DNA from: Hyposmocoma kahamanoa | Lineage: Eukaryota > Arthropoda > Insecta > Lepidoptera > Cosmopterigidae | NCBI RefSeq assembly: GCF_003589595.1 | Contig: NW_020654051.1 | Span: forward strand, 9,037,810 to 9,101,809 | Direction: 5' to 3' | Length of the DNA: 64,000 bases | Shown here: one piece after another, positions 44,970 to 55,959 of the stretch | Layout of the letters: each line of letters begins with the position of its first letter | How positions within the stretch are numbered: position 1 is the first letter of the stretch | Notes under the pieces: model-generated | The model's input: the letters and a program-made list of their open reading frames with translations, nothing else | Told to the model about the DNA's origin: nothing | The model's database searches: none | Position numbers and translations under genes: made by a program

Positions 44970-45539
44970 TTTTGCACGCACTTCAGCATCCAAAAAAAAA
45001 TAGTTTTAATAATACAATCACTACATACGACTTTCATGTATTTACTTACGTGTGCACACTTATAAACATGATAAAAACGTACGTCCAATTGCAATTTGTT
45101 CGCCCACGTTGGTGGATTAAAGATTAATTCACACTCGCTCGGTGCATGAAATTTGATATTGGGTTTTTAATTCTTTCTTTTCATTTTTAATCTTTTTTAT
45201 GTAACAATCGTTTAGGAAAAGGGTTATGCAATATGAAATACCAAAGACGTATTACAAAAGAAAAGTACAACAAGGTAATTATTTTCAAACATGTATTAAG
45301 GGTTGAAAAGAAGAATAAAGTTAATGTAATGTAAAAAAATCTGAATCATGAAACATGGAACTATATAAGAACAATTCTGCAAAAAGCAAGTTTGCGTTTA
45401 TTGTTTTTCTTATTTTTCTTGTCTTTTATTTTTCCTTTCTATGACACTCTAGTGTTTGGTTTAACTCGTGTACAATGTTTTGAAAGAAATATTTTCTCTT
45501 TTAATTTTAGATTTATAAATAACAATTTTTTTTAAATAG
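44970..45539. other. No recognised gene
   Basis: AT-rich with T-rich tracts at 45395-45440; nothing identified. Confidence 0.4.
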
Positions 45540-45544
45540 GTAAA

Positions 45545-45735
45545 AACAGCTGAAAGATCACGCTATTCTTCGACACCAATTCCCTGGCCTCAAACTAAGG
45601 AATTCCCTGTACTATGAGTACCAGACCAGAACCAATTTAGAAAAGTTTCCAGTGCCCAAATTGGCCATACCAGGAATCGAACCCGGGACCTCCGCATCCA
45701 GGGCCCGCAATGTAAACCGTTAGGCCATCTAGATA
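45545..45735 (-). mobile_element. tRNA-derived SINE, minus strand
   Basis: Reverse B box GAATCGAACCCGGGACCT near 45673 and reverse A-box-like TTAGGCCATCTAG near 45720. The body includes CAGACCAGAACCAATTTAGA and AAAGTTTCCAGTGCCC. A related copy is at 51640-51797. Confidence 0.72.
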
Positions 45736-46276
45736 TTGAATGCCATAATATACATATCGGAAAGTAAACATGTACGTGTATCTAGTTTTATGTAAAATCC
45801 AGTTTACTCAGAGCTAACTACAAATAGCCATTGAATATCTACTCTACCTCCCACCTCATGTACAAAATCTAGTGCGTCACTAAGTTTTATCAAATATTCT
45901 GCGATGCCGCTTAACGTTTTTGCACGCAGTATTACTCGTATTTATTTAATGTAGATGAGTGCAAGCGGCAAAAACATATCGAGAACACTCGCGAACGTTG
46001 CGAATGCTCGAATAAAAAGGCTCGAATAATATCGGATATATTTTCTGGGCCATGAACATCGGAACAAGGTTTCGGGGTCAAGAGTCCGAGTAAATTTTTC
46101 GACTCTTCGTATTGCTCTCGGCTACGCCACAAATCATTGCAGAAATATATTATTTTGTTTAGGAAATTGCGGTTCACGCACTATTTTCTGGAGATAGTTT
46201 TTTGTAATTTATCATGTTGAAACTATAGTATAGAAGTGTGACTTTAGGATATAAGAAGCGACCATAATGATAACTT

Positions 46277-46320
46277 AAGTAGCAGTAGAGCTCCCCGTTA
46301 CTTGGCGTCATAAAAAATAA
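46277..46320 (+). mobile_element. Minimal SINE-A: head joined directly to tail
   Basis: AGTAGCAGTAGAGCTCC (the first bases of SINE-A) is fused to CCGTTACTTGGCGTCATAAA (its last bases). About 260 bases of interior are missing, yet both ends are precise. Confidence 0.75.
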
Positions 46321-46398
46321 CTTTAGTAATAGCGTAGTAAATAAAATATGGTAAGTTACTAAATTTGAGTATCTAATAATATCAATCAGTACATACTA

Positions 46399-46570
46399 AA
46401 AAAACCGGCCTCAAAAGCCATTCATACCCTAGTTTGCTACCCGTAGAGGTGTAACATTTTCTTCAAATAAATGGGACCACTCCTGAGATACCCTCTTTCC
46501 AACAAAAAAGTATCATCAAAATCGGTTCACAAATGCCCGGAGTTATCGCGTAACGCGTCGGTTAAAAAAG
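46399..46570 (-). mobile_element. Family E element, minus strand, internally deleted
   Basis: It begins AAAACCGGCCTCAAAAG, contains CTCTTTCCAACAAAAAAGTA and ATCAAAATCGGTTCACAAAT, and ends GTTATCGCGTAACGCGTCGG. Confidence 0.7.
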
Positions 46571-48189
46571 AATTGCCCAGGTATTATTCTGCTACTACAA
46601 TAATTAATTTTCATTATAGTATTTATAACATTATTAATGAAATTTACGGCATATAAGTCACTTTACCTCAATCATTTTCACTCCGAAAACGTAACCCATG
46701 AAAAGTATCAAAAAGCCTTTTTTACCTTCCAGATGAAAATGAACGTGTAATATTTTATTCAACATTTGGGATAGGATCGCCATTACAATACCTTTTACCA
46801 CACCTTTCATACCGAGCGGAAAAAATCATATGGCATAAAAATCCAATAATAAGTCGAATGTCCAACTCTTCGATCCCGAGATATCTGCGTTTGCATTTGG
46901 AGTTATAACCTCCATTTTCATGCAACAAATCACATGAAAATGGACGTTTTAACTCAAAATGCACCCCTCTTTTAAGAGGAACTGTTTAGGATCATAAATT
47001 AACTATAATAAAACATGTAATAGTGCAAAACACACACACTACATCGTCTTGTTGCATTTTCTGGAATATTTAAGTGTAATAATCTTTTTAGTATTTCACA
47101 ATAATTTATTCTAACACTTAAATAATAATAATTGCTCTTGAAACAGTTGACGATCAATACACGAACGTAAAAAAATATTATTTATCTGAACTATCAAAAA
47201 CGAAAATTGATACCAACCATATAATGTTTTGTATTTTATTTTGCTGGAACCATATTTTCGTCAAGATGTTTCTGAACCTTATGATCAATTGAACTCTATT
47301 TTTCCAATATCGCCTTGAGAGCAGAAACGACTTGTCAGAAATGAGCTATCCGTATTTTCCTGCGTAATGTAATTACTTTTAAAAGATGTTATTTCGGCCA
47401 TTCAAAATGGATGGATGTGCCGATAGTTTGATATTCAACATGTTATTATTGTAATTATTTTGTGAGTGGTCTCTTTCATTATAAATATTATTTTTCAATA
47501 GGATCAAGTAACTTAAATAGGATAGAATAATAAGAGTACAAGACACTTAAAGTGTTGTGAAAACTCGATCTCATTAGCTTTTTTTTAGAAAACAAGTTGA
47601 GGAGATGGTTTTCTGACCAAACTAATAATTTATAGATAAGAAAATAACTTTATCTACCACGTTTTCACGCTTAAACCGGTAAACCAGTTATGATGAATTT
47701 TGATATAGAGATGATGGGATCGAGAAGAAGGACGTAGGTGACTTTTTGTCACAAAAATAAATCTTGAGGGGGTGAAATAAGAGACAAATACATAGAACTA
47801 ATTAAACTACGAAAATTAGTGTAGTACAGTAAGAAAGAGAGAAAGAAACATTGATTCAGCTTATTAAGACTTACAGAAAAGAAATTAATGATTACAATTA
47901 ATAACTGAAACGTATCTAACTCGGTATATGTCACAGCTCGACTGCTGAAACGCTGGTTTTCTTAATTTGCAGCTCTAGACAGTAGGTTCTCAAAGTACTT
48001 ATTTTGCGCAGCTTAATTCGCAGGCACTAGCTAGTTATCTATAATATTATAATCTTTCTTCATTGGAATCCACAGAGTGTATTTTGAAACCCAACCTCCG
48101 ATCTATTCGCAAACAACTAGAAAAATCAGATTGCTCCTTTATGTGCTTTCAATTTGGCTCCTGAACAAACTCCAAGACTGTTTGCTCAT
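46571..48189. other. No recognised gene
   Basis: A 12-bp inverted repeat (TCCATTTTCATG, about 46911-46944) lies in a stretch with no clear family. The rest is AT-rich. Confidence 0.35.
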
Positions 48190-48320
48190 AAAACAGAGGC
48201 GGATGATCCGCGATTGGTTCTGACGCGTCACGGAAGGGATCCGTCATCGATAACCCGCTCCGTTAGGAGCCGATAACGGTGCAATCATGCGAGAATTCTG
48301 ATAATCTCATTTTCTCCGGA
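48190..48320. promoter_or_regulatory. Candidate cis-regulatory or conserved non-coding segment
   Basis: The palindrome TGACGCGTCA is at 48223-48232. GATAA or TTATC words are clustered (ATCGATAACCC, CCGATAACGG, CTGATAATCTC), together with GATCCGTCATC. The segment is GC-richer than its flanks and matches no repeat here. Regulatory function is a guess. Confidence 0.2.
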
Positions 48321-48454
48321 CACGCACTGGGTTTTTTTCTGCTGTGTAAGGCTCATTAACAACTAAAGCGAAGAAAACAATAGATTTGATTCTACATTAC
48401 TTCTTTTTTAGTAAAAAAAAATCGATCTAAAAAGTTTGCTTATCGGCTTTCACT

Positions 48455-48760
48455 GTGTTTGTTACATCTATTTGCCAAGATTTGTTGAAATCGGTTAAAG
48501 GAAAGCGGGTGAAATCCTATAAACTGGAATCATCTTCTAATTTGTCACCCTTAGAGATGGGATATTGTCTTCAAATTTGCATGCGATCACTACTGAGGTA
48601 CCCACTTTCCAACAAAAAAACAATCATCGAAATCGGTTCGCAAATGTCAGAATAATCTCATAACATACACGAAACTGTTATGGACAGATGATATTATATT
48701 AAAAAAATAAAAAATACAGGTCAATTGAAAAGTCCTCCTTTTTTGAAGTCGGTTAAACAA
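48455..48760 (-). mobile_element. Family E variant, minus strand
   Basis: It contains TGTTGAAATCGGTTAAAGGA, CACTTTCCAACAAAAAAAC, TCATCGAAATCGGTTCGCAA and the inverted end CCTTTTTTGAAGTCGGTTAA at about 48739-48758. Confidence 0.72.
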
Positions 48761-49067
48761 TGTGATAACATTTCATTTAGACATCTCTTCGCTAAACAAA
48801 AAGACATTTTTTTTAAATTTTCTAAATTTCAAATTTTTTTGCGTCGTCGATCGTCTATTTTAGAGCACGGCTCTTGTCGGTGTATCCTCGGAATATATTA
48901 ATTATAATTATATAATAATAAAACTATTTAAAAATGGCCCTATGATATTTTTCAAGTCATACTGATGACGCTGAGTACATTTCTTATCAGAAAATAAAAT
49001 TATTGTTTTCTTGTTCGGATCTGGTGGCTGTAAGAATTATGAATCGTAAGAAAATGATAAGGATATG

Positions 49068-49185
49068 AAAATGAAACTATTTTTCCGGATTTAAATCGCG
49101 TATATTTGTTATTTCATACAAACGAACGTTTCTGGCCCTTTGCAGGTCCCATGGTCACGCTTGGCCACCACCTCAGGTGGAGTCA
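49068..49185 (+). mobile_element. Family F repeat copy
   Basis: ATGAAACTATTTTTCCGGAT, TTAAATCGCGTATATTTGTT and GCAGGTCCCATGGTCACGC match 51500-51600. Confidence 0.7.
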
Positions 49186-49369
49186 CCAAGAAATATTTAC
49201 AAAAGTTAATAATGAAATACCTTATTTATAAATTTTCCAAATAACATTCCAATTTATGCCACATAATTATGTTTTACAAATTACTTTACTTTTAATTTTA
49301 TCTTTGATTATTTATTTTATATTTTATAATTTTCGATTTTGAACAAAAAACGACCTCACAAGTTCGTGG

Positions 49370-50070
49370 AACTACATTCATTTGCCAAGTTTTATTGAAA
49401 TCGGTCACCGGAAAGTGCGTGAAACCGGATTTATTCTCTAATTTACCACTTAGAGGTGAAATACTTTCTTCAAATTTAAATGGGGCCACTGCTGAGGTAC
49501 CTTTGTTCCAACAAAAAAAAGAATAATCAAAATCGGTTCACAAATGCCGGAGTTATCACGTAACATATCGATACCAGAAGTATCAATTAATGTAAGGGAC
49601 GACAAACGATAGATTTAGGAATGCCCAGTGGTTTAAAGTATAGCATGTCACTTACATTAAAAAAAGATGTTTAGTTGTAAACCGTCCAGCGTAGTGTAAG
49701 CATGAAGAGAAATAGAAAAATACACGTAATTCTATTTCAAAGGATCCTTTACAATAGAATTACGTTTTACACATTTTTCACAAACATATTTTACACATAA
49801 AATATTAAGGTACAATTAAACATCTTTTTTAAATGTTTTGTAATGCATAGGTCATGCTATATTTTAAATCACTGGGCATTCCTAAATTTTAATAATACCA
49901 ATCGATAGAGCGGGAACTTCCTAATCCAATGATATATGTAACTCATTTTCGACAAAATGTCCCTTACGTTAATTGATACTTCTGGTTTCGTTAATTGATA
50001 CGTACATACAAAAAAAACATACTGTCGTATTGAAAACCTCCTCCTTTTTTTTCAAGTCGATTGAAACTAG
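49370..50070 (-). mobile_element. Family E variant, minus strand, interrupted by a foldback
   Basis: The left part (TTGAAATCGGTCACCGGAAA, CTTTGTTCCAACAAAAAAA, AATCGGTTCACAAATGCCGG) runs to about 49572. The right part (ACATACAAAAAAAACATACT, CCTCCTTTTTTTTCAAGTCG) resumes near 50000. Aligned to other copies the two are contiguous, so 49573-49986 is a later insertion. Confidence 0.75.
49573..49986. mobile_element. 414-bp foldback element nested in family E
   Basis: The ends ACCAGAAGTATCAATTAATG and its inverted partner match at 27 of 28 positions. Inner blocks also pair: GGAATGCCCAGTGGTTTAAA (49620 region) with its complement near 49870, AAAGATGTTTA with its complement, and a 42-bp central palindrome at 49724-49765 centred on GGATCC. 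The arms are unequal in length. No coding frame is present. Confidence 0.85.
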
Positions 50071-50085
50071 TTATATAGATATAGT

Positions 50086-50213
50086 TAGGCTATTCAAGGC
50101 TAGAGTGAATAGGCATTTTTTAGGCAAACGCGTCCCATCGTCGGTCACATCATCGCTTAACATCAGGTGAGATTGTGGCCAAGCGTGTGTCTATTATATA
50201 TTAAAAAAAAAAA
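50086..50213 (+). mobile_element. Severely 5'-truncated Jockey-like LINE with poly-A
   Basis: LFKARVNRHFLGKRVPSSVT is followed by SSLNIR and a stop, then GATTGTGGCCAAGCGTGTGT and a run of A to 50213. This is the same 3' end family as the C-terminus at 11390. Only the last 28 codons and 3' UTR inserted. Confidence 0.82.
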
Positions 50214-50265
50214 AAGTTTCATTTCCTATGTGTAACAATCGCAAAAACCTAAGAACTCGACATGA
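50214..50265 (-). mobile_element. Family F module
   Basis: GTTTCATTTCCTATGTGTAA and CAATCGCAAAAACCTAAGAA follow the LINE poly-A directly. Confidence 0.55.
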
Positions 50266-51160
50266 TAAGAATGTGTTTATTTTATTTGACTATGGTCAGT
50301 AAATCCTGATGTATTTTTTACTATGTCTATGTGTCGTTTCTTTTTGTGCGTAGCTTCAGACGTTCAGCACAGCTTGGGTAGTGAATACGCAACCGTTTCC
50401 CTTTGACATACCAGCATTTTTTGTCTGTGGTTTTGGCAGGCTGTGATAACAACAAAGGCAACCTCTACCGTTACATCTCACCTTTAATGAGATTGCAGGG
50501 TATTTCAAAGTAACTTAAACATCGGTTACCGCTTACAGTAGATTACATAAAAAAAATGTTTCTCTGATACATAAAATCATGTTATATAATATTGGTCATA
50601 TAATAAGATAAAGTAGGTCGTAAAACGCTGTCAATTCTTCGATGCATATATCAACGGAATACCAGTGTCTTTACCATGATACTACAGCAGCAAATGGGCC
50701 TTACATCACTTTTAAATATCAACTCTCGTTTGCGCTGAAATCACAAATTAGAAAGCTGAAATAGTATAGCGCCAACAACTGACCTGTGTGTACGTCTCCG
50801 TATATTCCAAAAATATCTCTCTATAAATATCTGTATTTATTGTAATAAAAATAATATCTCTAACAATATGGGGTGCTGTTCTATTTGGCGGTGTGAGAGA
50901 AACAGCAAAACATCTAATTACAAAACAAACAGAATCACATTTCATCGGTAATTAAATATATAATATGTAATTTTTCTGTCCATTATAGCAAAGCTCAAGT
51001 TAAACTGGTCGGTTTGAAGTAAAATAATTGACGACACCCGTCAATTGTTTCGAATTAGGGTTAGCCAATCGGAGCGCAGTTTAATTTGGCTATTCTGCCA
51101 AATTTTTCAAACAAATTAAATGACATTTCGTCTATTTTTCTGGTTATATACTCGATGTAA
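50266..51160. other. No recognised gene
   Basis: AT-rich. A CCAATCGGAG word is at 51066, without other promoter features. Confidence 0.35.
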
Positions 51161-51165
51161 AGGTA

Positions 51166-51316
51166 ATTACAGTGACAGTTATCGCTAGCAACAACGTAAA
51201 ACGTTTATATACAAAATATTGTTTCTTTTTGTGACCGTAAGAGGCACTGTATAATTTGTCATACAAAATTGTGAAGCAATTTACGCGATCGCTAGCAACA
51301 ACTGTCACAGTAAACT
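51166..51316. repeat. Inverted repeat with GCTAGC cores
   Basis: GTGACAGTTATCGCTAGCAA near the left pairs in part with ATCGCTAGCAACAACTGTCAC near the right (GTGACAGTT against AACTGTCAC). The ATCGCTAGCAACAAC word is also a direct repeat. Confidence 0.6.
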
Positions 51317-51462
51317 CATGGTAGAGACACAATGCCTAGTGCTTACTGTGCATAGAAAAGGACTATTAACTATATCCAAGTTTAGTCATAATCTATGTAA
51401 ATAAATATTAGACAACATCACATACGTTGTTCTGATCCCAAAGTAAGTAACTAAAGTACTTG

Positions 51463-51602
51463 TCGAGTTCTTAGGTTTTCGCGATTGTTATACATAGGAA
51501 TGAAACTATTTTTCCGGATTTAAATCGCGTATATTTGTTTTTTCAAACAAACCGACGTTTCGGGCCCTTTACAGGTCCCATGGTCACGGTTGACTGACCA
51601 TG
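51463..51602 (+). mobile_element. Family F repeat, best-preserved copy
   Basis: It runs GTCGAGTTCTTAGGTTTTCG, ATAGGAATGAAACTATTTTT, TTTAAATCGCGTATATTTGT, GACGTTTCGGGCCCTTTACA and GGTCCCATGGTCACGGTTGA. Confidence 0.72.
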
Positions 51603-51797
51603 TCAATTCCTATAAAGTACTTGTGTTATGGAAATTGGAAACAACAACGGTATCACCAACACCCAGACTCGAGACAATATAGAAAAGTTCGTTTTTTCTA
51701 CATTGACCTGGCCGGGGATCGAACCCGGGACTTCAGAGATGACGACACCATAAAAACCGATGTGCAAATCGCTCGTCCACGGAGGTCGTCAGGGATT
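51603..51797 (-). mobile_element. tRNA-derived SINE, minus strand
   Basis: Reverse B box GGATCGAACCCGGGACTTC near 51715 and reverse A-box region GCTCGTCCACGGAGGTCG near 51770. The body is AACACCCAGACTCGAGACAA. It is related to 45545-45735. Confidence 0.7.
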
Positions 51798-52657
51798 AGT
51801 GCGCATTTATGTTGAGTCAATTTATTTATTATTTCTTTATATTTTCAATTATCACCCGAAGTTCACTTATTACAATGTTCATCGGACAGACTTTACGAAC
51901 GTGATTCGACTAATTAGAAGAAGCACCGTTTATTTCTTTCTTAACAGGTAAGAACGTAGGAAGACTCTTTACAAGTAAGAAATCACTGTCGTGTTTTTAC
52001 CCGAAAAGGATTATTACGTTATATTTATTGGACATTTGACTTTGACTTTGATGTAAATTATTTTTAAAAAATGGTGGAGGCTCCATAGTAGGCACTATCC
52101 ATTAATTATATTTAAGCATCGTAATTGTCAATCAATATTTCGTGGATTTATTCTCAGCGATTTATCAAAGTCAAAATCAAAGATTATTTATTCCATAGGT
52201 AACATAAATTTACACTTGAAAACGTCACATTTAAGCTACTGCTCGCTCATTATGCTGACCTCCCTGAGAAGAACGAGCAAGAAACTCTAGGGATTGCTCT
52301 TTTCAAATAAACTTAAATGCTATGGAATACACTTTGAATAAAATTTGTGTGGATTGTGGAGCCGTGTCGTCTTTCAATACATCTTTATCTAACACGTAGT
52401 CTTCAATTTTGTAATATGATTTTTCGAACTAAATATTTTTAATGTAGTTTTTAAACTTAGGAAATGATAAGGTTAATATTATGGATATCTTCTTTCTTAT
52501 TGAAATTATGTATATTTTTACGGGCATATAAAATATTTGAGTAAATGTTCTGTGATGCCACAGCCATGATATCAGCTCCTTACAATTTTCTCTGAGAGAA
52601 ACCCGAGACGGTACACAGAACCAATATATTTTATAATACATATATCCAATAGGCTAG
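51798..52657. other. No recognised gene
   Basis: A block at 52160-52330 (AAAGTCAAAATCAAAGATTA, then GCTCGCTCATTATGC) looks like the 3' UTR of a non-LTR element on the minus strand, but it is not secure. Confidence 0.3.
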
Positions 52658-52852
52658 TTCTTAGCGCGTTTATCCGATTCGTATTTGTTCCGAACCCTTA
52701 ACTATACAAATCTAGAAAACTCGAACCCATTTCGGTTGTCGCTTGTGCACCTAAAGATAAAATAATCCCTGTAACATTTCGGATCGTTATTTCTCGAATT
52801 CGGAACTAATACGAACCGGGCGTAGTGCGCAAATGCTTTTACACATACTTTA
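52658..52852 (+). mobile_element. Family I MITE-like element with inverted ends
   Basis: The left TCCGATTCGTATTTGTTCCG and the right CGGAACTAATACGAACCGGG with GTAGTGCGCAAATGC are inverted versions of one end. The interior has TCTAGAAAACTCGAACCCAT, GTCGCTTGTGCACC and CTGTAACATTTCGG. Confidence 0.72.
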
Positions 52853-53149
52853 GAAGAAGTAGTTAAAAATTATAAATGTCACCCTGGCATCTCTCTCTTG
52901 GCTTGAAAGAAACACTATTAACCAGAAAAGAGATATGTATCTCTTCGGAGACAACGTAGGCGAGAAATTAAAATCCGCCTAGATCATTCAACGATCTGAT
53001 TTAAACAAAATTAGATAAATCCAAAATTCAACGAGTCGGATTTCTGTAAGGGCCCTGCATCAGAAGACGAACAACAGGCAGGGCCAGCCTCCAACCGCAA
53101 CCGCTACGACAATTGCGCTGCTCACCTCGGCAGAGTTAGCGGTGCTATT

Positions 53150-54420
53150 GAGTGACAAGGTATACGCCAGTCGTTCGCAATTCTTGTACGATATTTTGTC
53201 GCAGATTACTAATAATCGGACAATATTGTCGTGGAATACTATCTATAATAACATTACAAAGTGAGAACACGAAGAAGGGGATTTTGGTCAGAAAACCTAA
53301 TGGCAAATATAGGTTCATTTCAAACTTTACCTAACCTAACCTAACCTTTGAATAAATTTGTAGAAGCATTTCACTTCTAAACAGGAATTGATATAACTGT
53401 CATATAACAAGAAACACGCCTATTTTCCACTCCGATACACAAATAAGTTCTTATAGAGAATAATAGAAATATACTAAAGTTTAAATTTAAGTATTTGATC
53501 GAATTACAATTTCAATTTACCTGTTTGCCATTTGGTTTGTCTGCCATAACTGCGCCCTACATTTATACTAAAGTACTAAAATCATTGTTGAACTTTTGAG
53601 AATTAACAATCGGGGTCTATAATTTATTTAGATGATATTTCTTGGCTAGGTCAGAACTATACTTAGTGCCTTAATAAATTTTGCTTTCACAAAATTTCAA
53701 TCACGTCTAAAGTCAATTAGTGCCTGAAAGTAAGTGTACTTTTTAGGATTCATATTTGATTCTACAAATATGATGTTAAAGTTCCCGGTAAACAAAAGAA
53801 TTAATGTAACTTGAGGCAAATTTAATAACTAAAGCATTGTAAAATGCGTGAATTTGTAAAATTTATCAAGGTATTCTTTATCTATGTGTATATTTTATAC
53901 AAAAAATGAATATTTATTTTTATTGGATAAAATAATATTTCTTACGATCGGACCATTCATTTACCGCAATCAATTGAATAGTGACATTTTATGGAGGATC
54001 AATGATTTAAAAACGGAAATATTCTCTGACCCTTCCTCCACGGGTTGGAGAGCTGTAATGGCGTAAGGGCTTTTGGATTTTGAAAAAAATTGCAAAAGAG
54101 GACTTCACCTTCACATCATAATATTTGGTTTATGATTGAAGTCTGCGCAGTTTGCTTTAAAAGTATTCTCCAAAGATATGACAAATTGCGAAATTTTATT
54201 ACACATAGATAATGTTACAGCAATATGTTCCATGAACTAAATAGGCAGCATTCAATATCCCCATTTGAATGAAATTGCTAGAATTTTCTGGCAATGGTGC
54301 CTGAAAGATCTAGCAACTTCAGGCGTAAATAGTTTTCGCCTCATACATTAATTCAAAAGACAACGTTGAGGCAGACACTTTGTCACATACAAAGAACTTT
54401 CAAACAAAACTTCTTTCCAA
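53150..54420 (+). pseudogene. Reverse transcriptase/RNase H relic (DIRS-like retrotransposon candidate)
   Basis: In order on the plus strand, across many stops and frame changes: QFLYDILSQITNNRTILSWN, ILVRKPNGKYRFISNF, LQFQFTCLPFGLSA followed by APYIYTKVLKSLLNF, EIFSDPSSTGWRAVM, SKDMTNCEILLHIDNVTA and IGSIQYPHLNEIARIFWQWC. This is the RT palm and RNase H order of a DIRS-type pol. The YxDD-equivalent position is eroded (about 53620-53640). No terminal repeats or recombinase were seen. It is clearly dead. Confidence 0.75.
53329..53347. repeat. Short interstitial CCTAA tract
   Basis: CCTAA is repeated nearly four times, matching the insect telomeric unit (TTAGG on the other strand). It lies inside the reverse transcriptase relic. 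It is too short to call a telomeric insertion. Confidence 0.8.
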
Positions 54421-55066
54421 ACAAAATTGCTAATACATTTTGTTCTAATACGATCGATTTATTTGTAAGTAGGTGCAATGCGAAATGCTCTCGTTACGTT
54501 TCATGAAAATAAGACCGTAATTCTGTATCGATAGATATCTGAACCCGGGGTCGTTTTAAAATTGCAACGGAACTCAACAGTTGTTGTCAAAAATAATAAA
54601 ATTTCAGTCGCATCCAGTCCCGGGTTCAATTGCACCTCGAGAGATGTCATTAAATTTGTATCGTCTGAACCCGAATTAGGTGCGTTTGTTGTACGTACGT
54701 ATGGTTTGTTGGTCATTTTACGTTTTACGCTTGTCAGTCATTTGTTATAGAATTGAAAACGCTTCATAAAATCATATTCGATAAGGATGTGGGCATAGTG
54801 GTAGTACCATACTAGCTAAGCTAGCACTGGTTCCCAATTTTTAAAATGTTGTTCATTTGTGATCCCATCTTGTTGAGACTATCGTTTCGTTCCAAGAAGC
54901 CCTTTCTTTTTTCTAAGAAAACCTTTTCTTGCTGGCTCCAGTAACCGCTCATCGGCTGCAAACATTCTCTGTGATACAAGTTGATAACATCAACCAATAA
55001 TGTAATTACCATAAAGATCATAGATTTAATTAAGACATATAAAATAAACACAATATCTAAGAGCTA
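54421..55066. other. No recognised gene
   Basis: The pair CCCGGGGTCG at 54544 and GTCCCGGGTTC at 54617 suggests a small inverted unit. Overlapping 62- and 71-codon frames on opposite strands have no motif. Confidence 0.35.
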
Positions 55067-55357
55067 CACACGGCGTATTTTATACGCTCCGACGACGCGC
55101 GTTTCGCCAACGCACGTTTATGGCGGCGTAAACGCGCGTCATTTGCGTGTATGCGACCCGCAAACGCGCTGTAGAGTATCGATTCAAACGCGTGCCAACA
55201 TCGCATTGCAATTACTCCACTGGAGTTTACACTTAGAATTTCATGTAGTCACTTAATTTCAAACTATCTGTAAATTAACAAACTATCTGTTATCAAAATG
55301 CGTGATACATACGCTTGACTACAACGCGTCTGCGGCGCGTATAAAATACGCCGTGTG
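55067..55357. mobile_element. CpG-rich MITE-like element (291 bp) with perfect 21-bp terminal inverted repeats
   Basis: CACACGGCGTATTTTATACGC at the left (21 bases, quoted here as two overlapping words CACACGGCGTATTTTATA and TTTTATACGC) is matched exactly at the right (55337-55357). Subterminal sequence is CpG-rich (GACGACGCGCG, AACGCGTCTGCGGCGCG) around an AT-rich core. No clear target-site duplication was found. No coding sequence is present. Confidence 0.82.
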
Positions 55358-55571
55358 CACAAACTAACTTCGTGGAAGTGCAAAAAATTATTCAACTAAT
55401 CAAGTAATGCTGCGACAGAGATTCTAAACGTCACCTCTCCTTTGAGAAACATTCGTTTTCTCACTGAGCTACCACCTTTCTTCTTTCCGTTAGTTGCACC
55501 TCTAAAATCTTGTGACATCACACCCCTAGACTTTTTCCTTTACGTAACCCCATGTAAAGTCCAAAATTTAT

Positions 55572-55740
55572 ACAGATAAGCCGGGTACGATTGAGCGACT
55601 GGAAGCCAACATTACTCGCGTTATTCGCCAAATACCACTCGAAATGCTCGGACGCGTCAACGAAAATTGGAACTGCAGAATGGACCACGTTAACCGCAGT
55701 TACGGCCAATGTGTGAAAGAAATAATATTTAAGTCGTCAT
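55572..55740 (+). pseudogene. mariner/Tc1-type transposase C-terminal fragment
   Basis: An open frame reads KPGTIERLEANITRVIRQIP, LEMLGRVNENWNCRMDHV and NRSYGQCVKEIIFKS. This is the usual C-terminal pattern (KP.TIEEL..NI..EI..I..EM..RV..N...R...C....G.H...IIF) of DD34D/E-family transposases. The catalytic domain and ends are absent. Downstream the frame runs into another repeat. Confidence 0.75.
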
Positions 55741-55782
55741 CAGATTCAAAGCGTGCCTATAACAGTGTACTGTACCTAAATT

Positions 55783-55915
55783 CATTATTGTTATCTGCGA
55801 ATATTCGTCCTGAAAGGTTTTCGCCTACGGAGAGTGTTTTAAATGGGTGCTCTGATTTTGATCACCTAACATTTTGCGAGTACCCAAAATATATCATGTA
55901 TGTTCAAGTGTAAAT
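55783..55915 (+). repeat. Dispersed repeat shared with 60893-60995
   Basis: TACGGAGAGTGTTTTAAATG and TGCTCTGATTTTG recur at 60915-60960. The unit is about 100 bases and uncharacterised. Confidence 0.55.
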
Positions 55916-55959
55916 ATTTTTGATTGTTTTTAATTTTTTCCCCGTTTTGTTTCTTTTTT

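Noticed and set aside
44592..45065. 157-codon open frame, the longest outside gaps and LINEs
   Set aside because: It mostly overlaps a 385-bp MITE with inverted ends and a flanking duplication, and its translation has no recognisable motif.
53329..53347. Interstitial telomere array
   Set aside because: Fewer than four CCTAA units inside a retrotransposon relic; chance or slippage is enough.
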